A stretch of 64,000 bases of DNA, taken from assembly GCF_001889305.1 (NCBI RefSeq), contig NZ_CP013074.1, forward strand, positions 1,426,001-1,490,000, given 5' to 3'. How positions within the stretch are numbered: position 1 is the first letter of the stretch; every line of letters begins with the position of its first letter. Shown one piece after another: positions 1 to 9,190 of this stretch. The translations under genes and the position numbers were made by a program. The notes under the pieces are model-generated. The model searched no databases. It was not told the origin of the DNA and saw only the letters and a program-made list of their open reading frames with translations. The stretch is from Dehalococcoides mccartyi. GTDB taxonomy: Bacteria > Chloroflexota > Dehalococcoidia > Dehalococcoidales > Dehalococcoidaceae.

Positions 1-745
1 CTTTATCAAGAACCATCCGTTCCTCTTTGATTTCTTGCAAAGAGTCCAGGGGAAACTCTTCCTCACCAGAAAAGATATAAAGATATTTGTTATCAGGAGC
101 GCTAGACAGCGACATCCATTGGGAGTTTGTTACCGGTCCGTCTCCGTGAGATTGCCAGTGAATTTCCTTATTGTTTATTTTTAATCTTCTAATCGTTCTA
201 AAAAACAACAGCGATGTGGGATTTCCTATCCACTCCTTAAAATTCTTTTCCAGATCTTCTCTGATGCGTTCATCTTTAATGGAAATGCGAATTTCAGTTT
301 TGTTCTGATTTGAGGTTAAATCAGTGATCCAGATAGGCTCAGTAAAACGTCTTTTTCGAAAAGCGATGGCTAGACTGGGTGTGTATAGTCTTACCTCATC
401 CCCAATACTAAAGGTGCTTTTAAATCCAATTCCTCTAAAACCGATTGTGTGGAGTGCTCGCTTGTTTGAGAATCCAAATCGGCATAGTGAGTAAAACTGC
501 TCTTCCGTGAAATCCTCTCCATTATGCGAAAAGACGAACTCGCTATTAGCGATTTCCACTGAAGCTTCTGTCGCTCCAGCATCATCAGCATTTTGAAGTA
601 GTTCAGAAACAACATGGCGGGGGCTCTGGGCTATTTGCTTGAATAGTTGATGCCAGGGCCCCGCGATATCAGGTTGTTTTTCAAGCAGATCCCAATTCTC
701 AGAGGCTCTGGTTTTAATTGAGTGAAAATATCCCGGGGGATTCAT
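1..745 (-). CDS. HSP90/sacsin-like ATPase (3' end outside window)
   Basis: The reading frame starts at the ATG at 745, directly after the TAG of the upstream helicase gene, and runs off the left edge after about 248 codons. The N-terminal part shows the GHKL/HSP90-type ATP-binding fold: ELLQNADDAGA (residues about 48-58), FSHNGEDF (72-79) and GFRGIGFKSTF (102-112). Proteins with this sacsin-like N-terminus are often large and sit in defence islands. The zero-base spacing and the AGAGG upstream suggest translational coupling to the helicase. The function is unknown. A role in phage defence is inference from the neighbour; the ATPase assignment is firm. Confidence 0.8.
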   Translation of the reverse strand, partial: MNPPGYFHSIKTRASENWDLLEKQPDIAGPWHQLFKQIAQSPRHVVSELLQNADDAGATEASVEIANSEFVFSHNGEDFTEEQFYSLCRFGFSNKRALHTIGFRGIGFKSTFSIGDEVRLYTPSLAIAFRKRRFTEPIWITDLTSNQNKTEIRISIKDERIREDLEKNFKEWIGNPTSLLFFRTIRRLKINNKEIHWQSHGDGPVTNSQWMSLSSAPDNKYLYIFSGEEEFPLDSLQEIKEERMVLDK

Positions 746-3700
746 CTAACTCGGTTCCTCTGCTCTATTCAATAGTTCTGCAAAATCATAGTTGACGCTG
801 GTAACACCAAAATCGGGTTCTCTACGGAACGGTTGCCTCAGGTAGTGAATTCGATGACTAGTTTCGTTTATAAATTCAACAATAGCTAAAATGAAATCGT
901 CCGGCTTATTCAACGAATACAATATCTCATTACGAGTGACGGTCAGTGTAATTGCGTCAGTAGTCCTGCCTTTAACTTCGAGGAAACGTAGTTTCCCAGT
1001 TCCTGGAACTCGACTTTCAATATCATAACCAACCTTTTCGGCTTCACGATCGATCGGATCAAATCCTAGTTGGCGCTCAATATTCATTACTAATTCGCGT
1101 GCTTTTACCGCAACCGCTAGCTTATCAACATCGGTTTCTAGGGTTTTCAAAGGCTGCCCTATTATCTTCGCTATCAATCCAATTGGAACTATAAGAAGAC
1201 CACCAAGAATAACAGGCGGTAAAGCGGAAATTTGCTTTTCAAGAGTTAATTCAGCAAGTCGATTTTGTAACCGCTCTTGTAAGGCGTCTGCCCGCTTTCG
1301 GGCTTCTCCGGAATTTAGTTTGGCATTAACTTTACCGGCTTGTTCTTGAAATTTAAGAACTTCTGCACGATGGTCCCAATGATTGATTTCTTTTGAAAGG
1401 CGATCCTTTACTGCTCTTTCAGTTTTCGCTATTAAGTCTAACTTTCGGTCACGCACTTCTTTGAGATGATCTGGAACAACATGAGAAATCGCATACCCTT
1501 GTACCGTTTTCTCAAGTTCATGAGTGATCCAACCGCACTCAGGTAAACCTAATATGGTTTCACATTTTGGCTCGTTGTCTTTTAAGGGTCGATAGTCTAG
1601 ATACGGAGCATATTGTGGGTGATACGCATTCCCATTTGAGCCTAATTCCACATAAAGCATCTGCTTGGAAATTACGCATCTATCTCCTGTTCGTGTTGTC
1701 GTACCGTCTTGAATCGCATGTTCTAGATAAAAAAGCACCCTTGGATCGGTCCCCAAATCATTATCATCTACCAAAACTGTGCCTCGGCGTAGCAAATCAC
1801 GATTCCGTTCCAAAATAATGTCTGCAACGACATCAAGCAAGGGATGTCCAGGACATACAAACGTAGCTAATGGCTCGCCAGGTGGTGATATTAGTGTTTT
1901 TTCGAAAACAACCCTTTCATAACGTTGTACTATTGGATTACCTAATCCTATGATGCGATCTCGACTACGGATAATTGATGGCACGTTAGTAATTTCATAA
2001 CGGCGAGGCTCACGCTGTTTGATTACGCCACCTAATTGCTCGAAAGCTTTAAGGAAAAAAGATTCAATATAGTGCGGTTGCAACCTTCGTGCTTCTGCCC
2101 TCTCCATATTCTCTCGAATTCGGTTTACGCGGCTGGAATCGATTGCATCATGAACTAGAGCTCTTTCCTCTAATAAAAGCTGAAGTTGCTTAGTATCAAA
2201 AGCATTAGCTATCACCTTTGTTAAGCGACCTTTAATCTCGGGTTGCTCTCCATATCTAATCGCCTCAATAAGTAAATCACGAAGAGGTTTGCCTTCGAAT
2301 TGGACTTTTCCAAGCACGTCAAATACTCTACCGCCGAGTGCATTTCTAGCTTCTTCAAGTTTTCTTAATAGAGTTTGATATACTTCGCCCTCACGGGTCT
2401 CATTAGCAACCAAATTCCATAAATGACAAACTTCAGTTTGACCAATACGGTGAATACGCCCAAAACGCTGTTCAATACGATTAGGATTCCATGGCAGGTC
2501 GTAATTTACCATTAGATGGGCACGCTGTAAGTTAATGCCTTCCCCTGCTGCATCAGTTGCAAGTAATACTTGAACTTCGGGATCGTTGGTAAAAGACTCC
2601 TGGGATTTTTTCCTTTCCTCTCGTCCCATACTACCGTGAATACATACTATTGCCTCTGAGCGCCCTAATAAGGTACCTATCCGGTCTTGGAGGTATCGCA
2701 AAGTATCGCGATGTTCAGTAAAAATAATTAGCTTCTGCCGCGGCGAAGGAATTGGTTTTTCAATTTTTTCGTTGTTATAAGGAGCTCTTTCCTCAGCGAC
2801 ACCCTGTGAGATTGCTGCTGATGTAAATATTTCCTCAACTAATAGTTTGGCTAATTCCCGCCATTTTTTATCTTCGCCACTCCGGCGAACTGTATTCCCT
2901 AACGATTCTAAATGCTTAAGTGTGTCAATTTCAGCCTTAAGTTCAGCAATAGTTCCTGCGGCTGTTGCTTCATCTAAAACGGCTTCTTCAACCTCAGCGA
3001 CTTCATTTTCGGGTACTTCATCAAGATCATCGATATCTTCTTCGCTATACTTATCCGCTCCAGATTCCAAAGCGTGAACAATGTCACTTCCCCGTTTTAA
3101 CAATTCAATTTCACGTAATTTATTTTCAAGGCGTTCACGTCGCCGACGCAAAGACTGGTAGATCGCTTCTGGAGACGATGCTAGCCTCCGTTGGAGAATT
3201 GTAAGAGCAAACCCAACCGTACCGGCTCTTTTATCATTTTGAAGTTTTTCTGCCCTATTGAATTGTTCTCGGACATATTCAGTAACTTCTTTATAAAGTT
3301 GAGCTTCTCCATCAGATAGTCTATATGGTACGGTATATGCAATTCGTTCATGGAACAGCGGTGTCCCATCAAACTTTACTAGGCTCTCCTTAATCATGCG
3401 TCTCATTAGATCAGATGTATCAATTTGGTGAACACCGTCACGGAAGCGCCCTTCGAACCTATCTCCATCAAGTAATGCTAAAAACAGTTGAAAATCTTCC
3501 TCTTTACCGTTATGGGGTGTTGCTGTCATCAATAGTAAATGGCGTGTTAGTGTAGAGAGCAATTCTCCTAATCTGTAACGCTTTGTATATTTAACCTCTC
3601 CTCCAAAAAAGGTAGCAGACATCTTATGTGCTTCATCACAAACTACTAAGTCCCAACGACAATCTGGCATGCGTAGTTTTGCTTGGACATCTTCATTTCG

Positions 3701-4330
3701 AGACATTTTGTCGAGGCGAACGATAATAAGATTATGCTCACAAAACCAATTTCCAGTACGAGCTGATTCAAAATTATCGTTGGTCATAATTTCGAACGGC
3801 AGGGAGAATCTCTGGTATAATTCATCCTGCCATTGTTCCACCAGGCTACCCGGTGCAACAATCATACATCGCTGCAAATCTCCCCGGGCGATTAGTTCTT
3901 TTATTAGAAGTCCTGCCATAATGGTCTTACCAGAACCAGGATCATCTGCTAATAAAAAACGGAGGGGCTGTCGCTGAAGCATAGTTTCGTAGACACCAGT
4001 AATCTGATGTGGTAGAGGTTCTACTAGTGAAGTGTGAACAGCTAAAACTGGATCGAATAAATGAGCTAGCCGAATCCGATTGGCTTCAGAAACCAAGCGG
4101 AATAAGTTTCCATCACCGTCAAAGCTCCAAGGCCGACCTCGCTCAACGATGTTTAAACGTGACTCATCACTTCGATACAGAATCTCGCTGGCTACTTGTC
4201 CTTTAGGTGATTTGTATGTTATTTCAATTGCATCCGTGCCAAACCATTGGATATTAACAACTGTTACGAGTGAATCTGTCAAAATACCCGCGACTGATGC
4301 ATTTGATTTTATTTCTTCAAGTTTACTCAT
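746..4330 (-). CDS. SNF2-type DEAD/DEAH helicase with C-terminal DUF3883-like domain
   Basis: The 1194-aa protein has a superfamily 2 helicase core: DDPGSGKT (about 129-136, Walker A), DEAH (232-235), a LLLMTATPHNG segment, and in the second RecA lobe DAAGEGINLQRA and NPNRIEQRFGRIHRIGQ. The last 150 residues contain a segment with LEVKGR and ILAIVEF typical of DUF3883, a restriction-endonuclease-like fold. The combination resembles DISARM DrmD-type helicases and other defence helicases, but no DrmA/B/C or methylase is visible here. It lies between a small wHTH gene and an HSP90-like ATPase on the same strand, probably as one operon. DNA translocation or unwinding in defence is inferred. Confidence 0.85.
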   Translation of the reverse strand: MSKLEEIKSNASVAGILTDSLVTVVNIQWFGTDAIEITYKSPKGQVASEILYRSDESRLNIVERGRPWSFDGDGNLFRLVSEANRIRLAHLFDPVLAVHTSLVEPLPHQITGVYETMLQRQPLRFLLADDPGSGKTIMAGLLIKELIARGDLQRCMIVAPGSLVEQWQDELYQRFSLPFEIMTNDNFESARTGNWFCEHNLIIVRLDKMSRNEDVQAKLRMPDCRWDLVVCDEAHKMSATFFGGEVKYTKRYRLGELLSTLTRHLLLMTATPHNGKEEDFQLFLALLDGDRFEGRFRDGVHQIDTSDLMRRMIKESLVKFDGTPLFHERIAYTVPYRLSDGEAQLYKEVTEYVREQFNRAEKLQNDKRAGTVGFALTILQRRLASSPEAIYQSLRRRRERLENKLREIELLKRGSDIVHALESGADKYSEEDIDDLDEVPENEVAEVEEAVLDEATAAGTIAELKAEIDTLKHLESLGNTVRRSGEDKKWRELAKLLVEEIFTSAAISQGVAEERAPYNNEKIEKPIPSPRQKLIIFTEHRDTLRYLQDRIGTLLGRSEAIVCIHGSMGREERKKSQESFTNDPEVQVLLATDAAGEGINLQRAHLMVNYDLPWNPNRIEQRFGRIHRIGQTEVCHLWNLVANETREGEVYQTLLRKLEEARNALGGRVFDVLGKVQFEGKPLRDLLIEAIRYGEQPEIKGRLTKVIANAFDTKQLQLLLEERALVHDAIDSSRVNRIRENMERAEARRLQPHYIESFFLKAFEQLGGVIKQREPRRYEITNVPSIIRSRDRIIGLGNPIVQRYERVVFEKTLISPPGEPLATFVCPGHPLLDVVADIILERNRDLLRRGTVLVDDNDLGTDPRVLFYLEHAIQDGTTTRTGDRCVISKQMLYVELGSNGNAYHPQYAPYLDYRPLKDNEPKCETILGLPECGWITHELEKTVQGYAISHVVPDHLKEVRDRKLDLIAKTERAVKDRLSKEINHWDHRAEVLKFQEQAGKVNAKLNSGEARKRADALQERLQNRLAELTLEKQISALPPVILGGLLIVPIGLIAKIIGQPLKTLETDVDKLAVAVKARELVMNIERQLGFDPIDREAEKVGYDIESRVPGTGKLRFLEVKGRTTDAITLTVTRNEILYSLNKPDDFILAIVEFINETSHRIHYLRQPFRREPDFGVTSVNYDFAELLNRAEEPS

Positions 4331-4415
4331 AGCATTACTCCACGACCCTCTTTGTTGTCAAAGATATTGGTTCTGTATGCAACAGACAATCGACCTATTT
4401 AGCACTATTAGATTC

Positions 4416-4634
4416 TTACTTGGAAACACTTGCAGCGTAATAAATGCGAGCAGGTCCGACTTGACGGAAGGTAACCTCTTTCCTTTCCTCAAGCACTTTC
4501 AGAACTCCGGCCATAAATTGCCTATTTGCCTGTAGCTTCTCTGCCAATTCTTTAACACTTAACCCAAGTTCCTTAGACAATATCTTAATAACCTTATGCG
4601 TTAATTCTGGCTTATCAGTCCCGTTCGTAATCAT
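4416..4634 (-). CDS. small winged-HTH protein
   Basis: The 72-residue protein has the pattern of a winged helix: helix (LTHKVIKILSKEL), LSVKELAEKLQANRQFMAGVLKVLEE (recognition helix region) and a short wing (KEVTFRQVGPARIYYA). It starts at ATG 4634 and is the first gene of a leftward run with the helicase and HSP90-like ATPase, 85 bases upstream of the helicase start. It may regulate the cassette or be a DNA-binding subunit. No closer family is recognised. Confidence 0.65.
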   Translation of the reverse strand: MITNGTDKPELTHKVIKILSKELGLSVKELAEKLQANRQFMAGVLKVLEERKEVTFRQVGPARIYYAASVSK

Positions 4635-5415
4635 TAGTTAATATCCTTGCCCTAACGTTAGTGATTGCATTATATTACTTGCCAGGGTCAAGATAAAGCT
4701 CACTAGGCGGCACAAAATGTCTGACGAAGCAGCTTGGATTGCAGAACAAATCAACGACTCACCCCATACTTGAATCTGTTTCGGTATGCATGATTGATTT
4801 GCTTAAAAGTCAATTGTCTGAAAGACAATTGACAACAACAGAGATTTCGGCAGCCGCTGGTTTGTTACGTACAAATATGGAATCAGTCGAGGAAGTGAGA
4901 GGAGAAGAGAAACCATGAAAATTACGGCGGTTGCTTTATCATAGTTTCGAGGTGCGGCTGATACTGCGTGTCTCTTATCGGAATGCAAATCTATGGTTGT
5001 CTGCGCCTAACCGCGTAAAATCGCCGTGGGGATCTTCTGTACAGAAATATTACTATGATAAGATACTCTATTAATCATTTTTAACTATTTATTACATCCC
5101 CCTCAAAGTAAGATTTAAAATAATTTTTCTTATCCTCATTCATTTAATTTAAAAATATCCTTAGCATATGATTCACTCTTTCTCATTTTCCAATCTGACA
5201 TGAAACTGGGCTTACTTCGGGGGTCACGGCACTTTCCCGTTCGGTCCCTAATACCGTTTCTCCCCAATTCCACCAATTGGACCAATGCCTAAACCTAATC
5301 TTATTCGCAAAGATCAAAGGACCCCCAATATCCTTTCAATGGCCTCCCATTGTATACTAGCAAAGTATGTGTACATTTCCTTATTACCGTAATAAATTCA
5401 TCTAAAACATTATCT
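4635..5415. other. gene-poor, AT-rich spacer
   Basis: No gene is supported in these 780 bases. On the plus strand there are only short frames, the longest a 42-codon frame from ATG 4789 to TGA 4917 (begins MIDLLKSQLSERQLTTTEIS) without a recognisable family or good ribosome site. The stretch separates two leftward helicase units and may contain promoters for the 4634 gene and debris of older insertions. Confidence 0.4.
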
Positions 5416-7167
5416 TTATGAATAAACATATTCTTCAATAGTCCATTTAGTAGTAGAGTTATCTGGGCCGATTATTAATTTCTCACCTGTTAGATCCTCA
5501 TCTACTTGTGCTAGAAAACTTACTAGATAGGCACAATCCTTATTTGGAGTTCGCCTAAGAGCCCTACCACATCTTTGTATCTGTTGTCTTTGACTTGTAG
5601 ACCCACTCATAATCACTATTCCTGTTAAATCAGGAATATCTAAACCCTCATCAAGAGTCTGAACAGCACATAAACAATTGAATATACTCTTCTCAAATTC
5701 AACAAGTACATTTTGACGTTCTTCAGTCATCATCCCTGAATGATGTAATCTTATTTTTTCCTTACCGAGAGCACCTACGAGTAGGTTTTTAGTATTCATA
5801 CATTCTTCGATTTCTTGATGGAAGAAAATCCATCTTCCATTGGTAAACTGTCTAATCCAGTATTCCTCCGAGAGGAATGATTTTAATAGCTCCCATTTAT
5901 CTTGAGCCTTATTGAATAACCTTCGTCTCTTGATATAGATATTTTTTAATATATGGATTTTCTTAATTAAATCCCACACTTGTTTACATATAACAGTATT
6001 ACGACGCTGTAATTCCACTAGCTCGCGTTCTAACTCCACAAGGTAGGCTATACTTCCACTATTGATTTTATTTTGATCTACCTTTATCACTCTACTATTA
6101 TTTATTCTTTTCTTAATTTCTTTTATCTGCTCGCAAAAGTTTTGATGGGATTTGTTTTCATTATAATTTAGCGATACCATATAGTTCTTTTGGATCACAC
6201 TAGTTAAAACTCCATCTTCTACGGCTCTGGACAGAGAATAGGAATAGATTGGACCGTCAGACGTCACACAATCAAAATCCCGGTAGACTTCGTCCATTAC
6301 TCCGTCACTTCGAAGGGGTGTTGCAGTCAAGCCAAGAGTATAAACACTTTCAGGAATATGACTTACAAATCTAGATAAGGTTTGTTTAGCTCCAAGATGG
6401 TGTGCCTCATCAACTACGATTAAGTTATCTCTGCATGATTCACTTAATTGTTTTAATAATTCACAGCCATAACCAAGATCCTCTCTAAGAATCATCGCTT
6501 GCTGAGTAGCAATAACAATCTTGGTATTTCTATTCACCATGTCCGCATTACCATTCCCTATGTAGCAGTAATTATCTTCACGAATCTTGGGAAAACACTC
6601 ATGAAGCCTTTCTTGCCACTGATCGAAAAGAGGTTGCCTGGGTACAATGATACAGACTATTCCATCTGGAAAATCATTATAAAATTTTTTCATACAGGCA
6701 AACGCCAATCTAGTTTTGCCAGTACCGGTTGCTGCTTCGACAATCCCTCGCTTGCCTTCACTTGTATACCATTTTTCCAATGCTTCCTCTTGCCATGGGT
6801 ACAAATCATTCTCAACTCCGAGTAATCTGTTGGGTTCTATTTTAGTTTTTAATGAAAGTCCTTGAATATGGTCGTAAACTTCACTTAAAGTCGATTTGTT
6901 TAGGCGATATTTTGAATTTAGTTGCTTATTAATCTCAATCACATGGTTGAGAATATAATTTAGCTTATATCCCGATATCTTGCTTACTCTCCATTTATGT
7001 GCATGATTTGAGGGTTGAATTCTATATTCATCATATGGCTCTATCGGCAAAGACCAATAGTCCTTTAAGTCACCAACATTTTTATAAATGAGGTTAATTT
7101 TATGCTGAGAAAGGATAAATGTATGTCCATCCATGTTAAATTCGATAAATCCATCTTCTAAACCCAT
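5416..7167 (-). CDS. SSL2-like DEAD/DEAH helicase
   Basis: This 583-aa superfamily 2 helicase has Walker A ATGTGKT (146-152), a VVDEAHH box (251-257), LGLTATPLRSDG, and C-lobe motifs QTLDEGLDIPDL and QRQQIQRCGRALRR. The middle holds a charged coiled-coil-like insertion (residues about 330-430). The first 120 residues match nothing I recognise. The family (COG1061) includes helicase subunits of restriction and defence systems, but no nuclease or methylase partner is visible beside it. The start ATG 7167 has GGGAG about 8 bases upstream. It is separated from its neighbours by AT-rich spacers, so it is probably monocistronic. Confidence 0.8.
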   Translation of the reverse strand: MGLEDGFIEFNMDGHTFILSQHKINLIYKNVGDLKDYWSLPIEPYDEYRIQPSNHAHKWRVSKISGYKLNYILNHVIEINKQLNSKYRLNKSTLSEVYDHIQGLSLKTKIEPNRLLGVENDLYPWQEEALEKWYTSEGKRGIVEAATGTGKTRLAFACMKKFYNDFPDGIVCIIVPRQPLFDQWQERLHECFPKIREDNYCYIGNGNADMVNRNTKIVIATQQAMILREDLGYGCELLKQLSESCRDNLIVVDEAHHLGAKQTLSRFVSHIPESVYTLGLTATPLRSDGVMDEVYRDFDCVTSDGPIYSYSLSRAVEDGVLTSVIQKNYMVSLNYNENKSHQNFCEQIKEIKKRINNSRVIKVDQNKINSGSIAYLVELERELVELQRRNTVICKQVWDLIKKIHILKNIYIKRRRLFNKAQDKWELLKSFLSEEYWIRQFTNGRWIFFHQEIEECMNTKNLLVGALGKEKIRLHHSGMMTEERQNVLVEFEKSIFNCLCAVQTLDEGLDIPDLTGIVIMSGSTSQRQQIQRCGRALRRTPNKDCAYLVSFLAQVDEDLTGEKLIIGPDNSTTKWTIEEYVYS

Positions 7168-7499
7168 TATGTATCTCCCAAATAAGTTACCTTTTACTTA
7201 AGATTGGTATTTCTGCTACTGGTATCGGCAGTAATCATTTATTAAGAAGTTTTCACCAAATTATTTACACTATTTATAAATCAGAGACAATACTGATTAC
7301 AGACATCTCCTCTATTTCTCAGTATAAAAGCTAATTCATTATCAGCAAGCCAATTTGGATTTTTACTTAATATATTTAGCCCTGAAGTATGAAATGGGGT
7401 ATTGCATATATCCCAGCCCAATCACTTACCCAACTTTACGATATATTCATAAAGTTTATAAATAGTCTTCTCCATTTTACTAATTTTATCTATACGTGC
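7168..7499. other. AT-rich intergenic spacer
   Basis: No gene, strong hairpin or repeat is seen in these 332 bases. They lie between the start of the SSL2-like helicase (leftward) and the stop of the WYL regulator (leftward), so the helicase promoter should be here. Confidence 0.4.
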
Positions 7500-8477
7500 T
7501 TAGCTGTATATATCCAGCATTCCCTGTGCAGTCTCTTTCACCTTTTCTCTCAGCTTTTCGGGTGCCAGCACTTCTACCCGTCCCCCCCAACTGAGCACCC
7601 AGGAGACAAAATCCGGCGTATCAGCCAGGCAGAATCTAACCAACACAGACTGGTCCGGCAAGATTTCGCTGCGCTGGGAGGGATGAAAAGTAGTTTCCTG
7701 CATTATCCGGCCTACCTCCGGAACGAATTTCAGCTTTATATCTTTGACTTCGCCATCTACCAGTATTCCCCAGTAAGGGGAATGGTATTTATCTATATCA
7801 AAAGCCGCAGGTATTTCATACTCTTTATCCAGCATTTTCAATGACCGGATACGTTCAAGCTTGAAGGTGCGGATTTCGTTGCTTTTACTGCAGCGGCCAA
7901 TTAAGTAAGCTGAATGCCCGGCTGCCGCCGGTTCAATAAAATAAGGGGAAACCTCGCGCTCAGAATAATCCTCCTTACCCAAAGCCCGGTAGATTATGCT
8001 GACTTTTCTTTGTTCAGCCCAAGCCCGGCAAAGCAGAGCCATAGTCTGCTGGTTGTCTTCATCAGTTATTCTGTCATGCATTTTATCTAAAGTTTGGCTT
8101 ATCTGCCTTTGAAAGGGGACGGGCATAATGGAATTAAGTTTGGTAAAAGTGGACTCTATATCCGGATTGTATTTATTGCAGTAATTGTAAAGCAAACGAA
8201 TAGCCAGAAAGACAGATAAACCCTCGGTAAGTGTAAAGTGGATTGGCGGCAGGAAATGCCCTTCCATAACCTTCCACAAGTTTTTATCAGTTGTCAGGGG
8301 GACTTTCAGGACAGTCTCAAGGTCTCTCAAATCCCGGTAAGCAGTTCGTTTGGATACCTGGCATAACCGGGCAATATCTGTTACCGAAATACCTTGAGGG
8401 TTCTGACAGAGCAGGTGTTCAACCCTTAAAAGCCGGGCCAGCCGGTTCTGTTTCCCGTCCTTGTTGACCAAACTCAT
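7500..8477 (-). CDS. WYL-domain transcriptional regulator
   Basis: The protein has an N-terminal helix-turn-helix (RLARLLRVEHLLCQNPQGIS and SKRTAYRDLRDLE), a central WYL domain (VSIIYRALGKEDYSEREVSPYFIEP, SAYLIGRC) and a C-terminal WCX-like part ending in VLSWGGRVEVLAPEKLREKV. I chose ATG 8477 (325 aa) because GAGGCGG lies just upstream; a longer frame reaches 8534. WYL proteins sense ligands, possibly nucleotides or nucleic acid, and often control CRISPR and other defence loci. It lies beside a NucS-like gene and diverges from the series leading into cas genes, so control of that series is a reasonable inference. Confidence 0.85.
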   Translation of the reverse strand: MSLVNKDGKQNRLARLLRVEHLLCQNPQGISVTDIARLCQVSKRTAYRDLRDLETVLKVPLTTDKNLWKVMEGHFLPPIHFTLTEGLSVFLAIRLLYNYCNKYNPDIESTFTKLNSIMPVPFQRQISQTLDKMHDRITDEDNQQTMALLCRAWAEQRKVSIIYRALGKEDYSEREVSPYFIEPAAAGHSAYLIGRCSKSNEIRTFKLERIRSLKMLDKEYEIPAAFDIDKYHSPYWGILVDGEVKDIKLKFVPEVGRIMQETTFHPSQRSEILPDQSVLVRFCLADTPDFVSWVLSWGGRVEVLAPEKLREKVKETAQGMLDIYS

Positions 8478-8574
8478 GTCCGCCTCGCATTTTTGTTGAT
8501 TATATAACGCTGGCACCAGTTTTGGTAGATACATTTATCCCCATTTATTAAAACCTATAGCATTAATTGGATAT

Positions 8575-9045
8575 TTATCCTTCCTCTCCGGCAGCTATCT
8601 TCAGGCTAAAAGAATACCTCCGCATACACAACTCGGGGCAACCGGACGCGGCGCACCGGGCAGATTCACTGAAAGAACACGCCAGCAGGATTCCTTTTAT
8701 CCCTCTGAGTTTTTCGAATGAACCCGAACCGCACCAGCTGGACAAGCCAGCTAGTGTTTGTTCAGGAGGAATATTTACCAGGGTTTTATCCAGCCAACCC
8801 ATATAAGCCAGCAAACGCCCTATATCTTCGGCAGTGGCTTCGGACGGAACAACTTCCAGCACATAAAGTTCAGTTTCCGGTTCATTAAGGAGTAATAAGT
8901 GGGCTTGGCCGATTGCAAGGTTGGCAAACCGAGCATGAAATTTTAAGGGTTGGTCAAAAGCAATTGCCAGCAACTCAGGTTCATTTTCCAGAAGTTCAAT
9001 TACCTGTCCTGCCGGAAAACTTGTGCCCTCATTATTTTCAGTCAT
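8575..9045 (-). CDS. NucS/EndoMS-like PD-(D/E)XK-fold protein, probably inactive
   Basis: The 156-aa protein contains a stretch like the C-terminal nuclease domain of NucS/EndoMS and DUF91 proteins: LYVLEVVPSEATAEDIGRLLAYMGWL (about 60-85; here only the pattern counts), then GILLACSFSESARCAASG (118-135). In active relatives the strand reads E-x-K; here it is E64-V-V, so the catalytic lysine is missing. It is only half the usual NucS length and lacks the DNA-binding N-terminal domain. It precedes the WYL gene on the same strand. A structural or sensing role is inferred; the fold assignment is moderately sure. Confidence 0.55.
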   Translation of the reverse strand: MTENNEGTSFPAGQVIELLENEPELLAIAFDQPLKFHARFANLAIGQAHLLLLNEPETELYVLEVVPSEATAEDIGRLLAYMGWLDKTLVNIPPEQTLAGLSSWCGSGSFEKLRGIKGILLACSFSESARCAASGCPELCMRRYSFSLKIAAGEEG

Positions 9046-9089
9046 TTTATCCTCCTGACGGGTGGCAAATACACATACTAAAACAAATC

Positions 9090-9144
9090 TGTGACAACTG
9101 TCTGTCGTAAAAAATAATGGGAAATTGTGACAGCAAACCTGTCA
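9090..9144. promoter_or_regulatory. divergent promoter region with TGTGACA repeats
   Basis: The 145-base gap between the leftward NucS-like gene and the rightward AAA+ gene holds two TGTGACA copies (9090-9096 and 9126-9132). Each lies in an inverted repeat: GACAACTGTC near 9092, and TGACAG-5 bases-CTGTCA at 9128-9144. This is a plausible operator for the nearby WYL regulator; the binding protein is inference. Confidence 0.45.
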
Positions 9145-9190
9145 ATGCCCAAAAGTATAATCATTTTTATTTGAATTAAGGTTAGAGAAA

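Noticed and set aside
391-615. A separate small gene on the minus strand
   Set aside because: It overlaps the partial HSP90-like ATPase gene in another frame; the ATPase has clear motifs there.
4789-4917. A 42-codon plus-strand gene
   Set aside because: It has no recognisable family, a weak ribosome site and lies in a gene-poor spacer.
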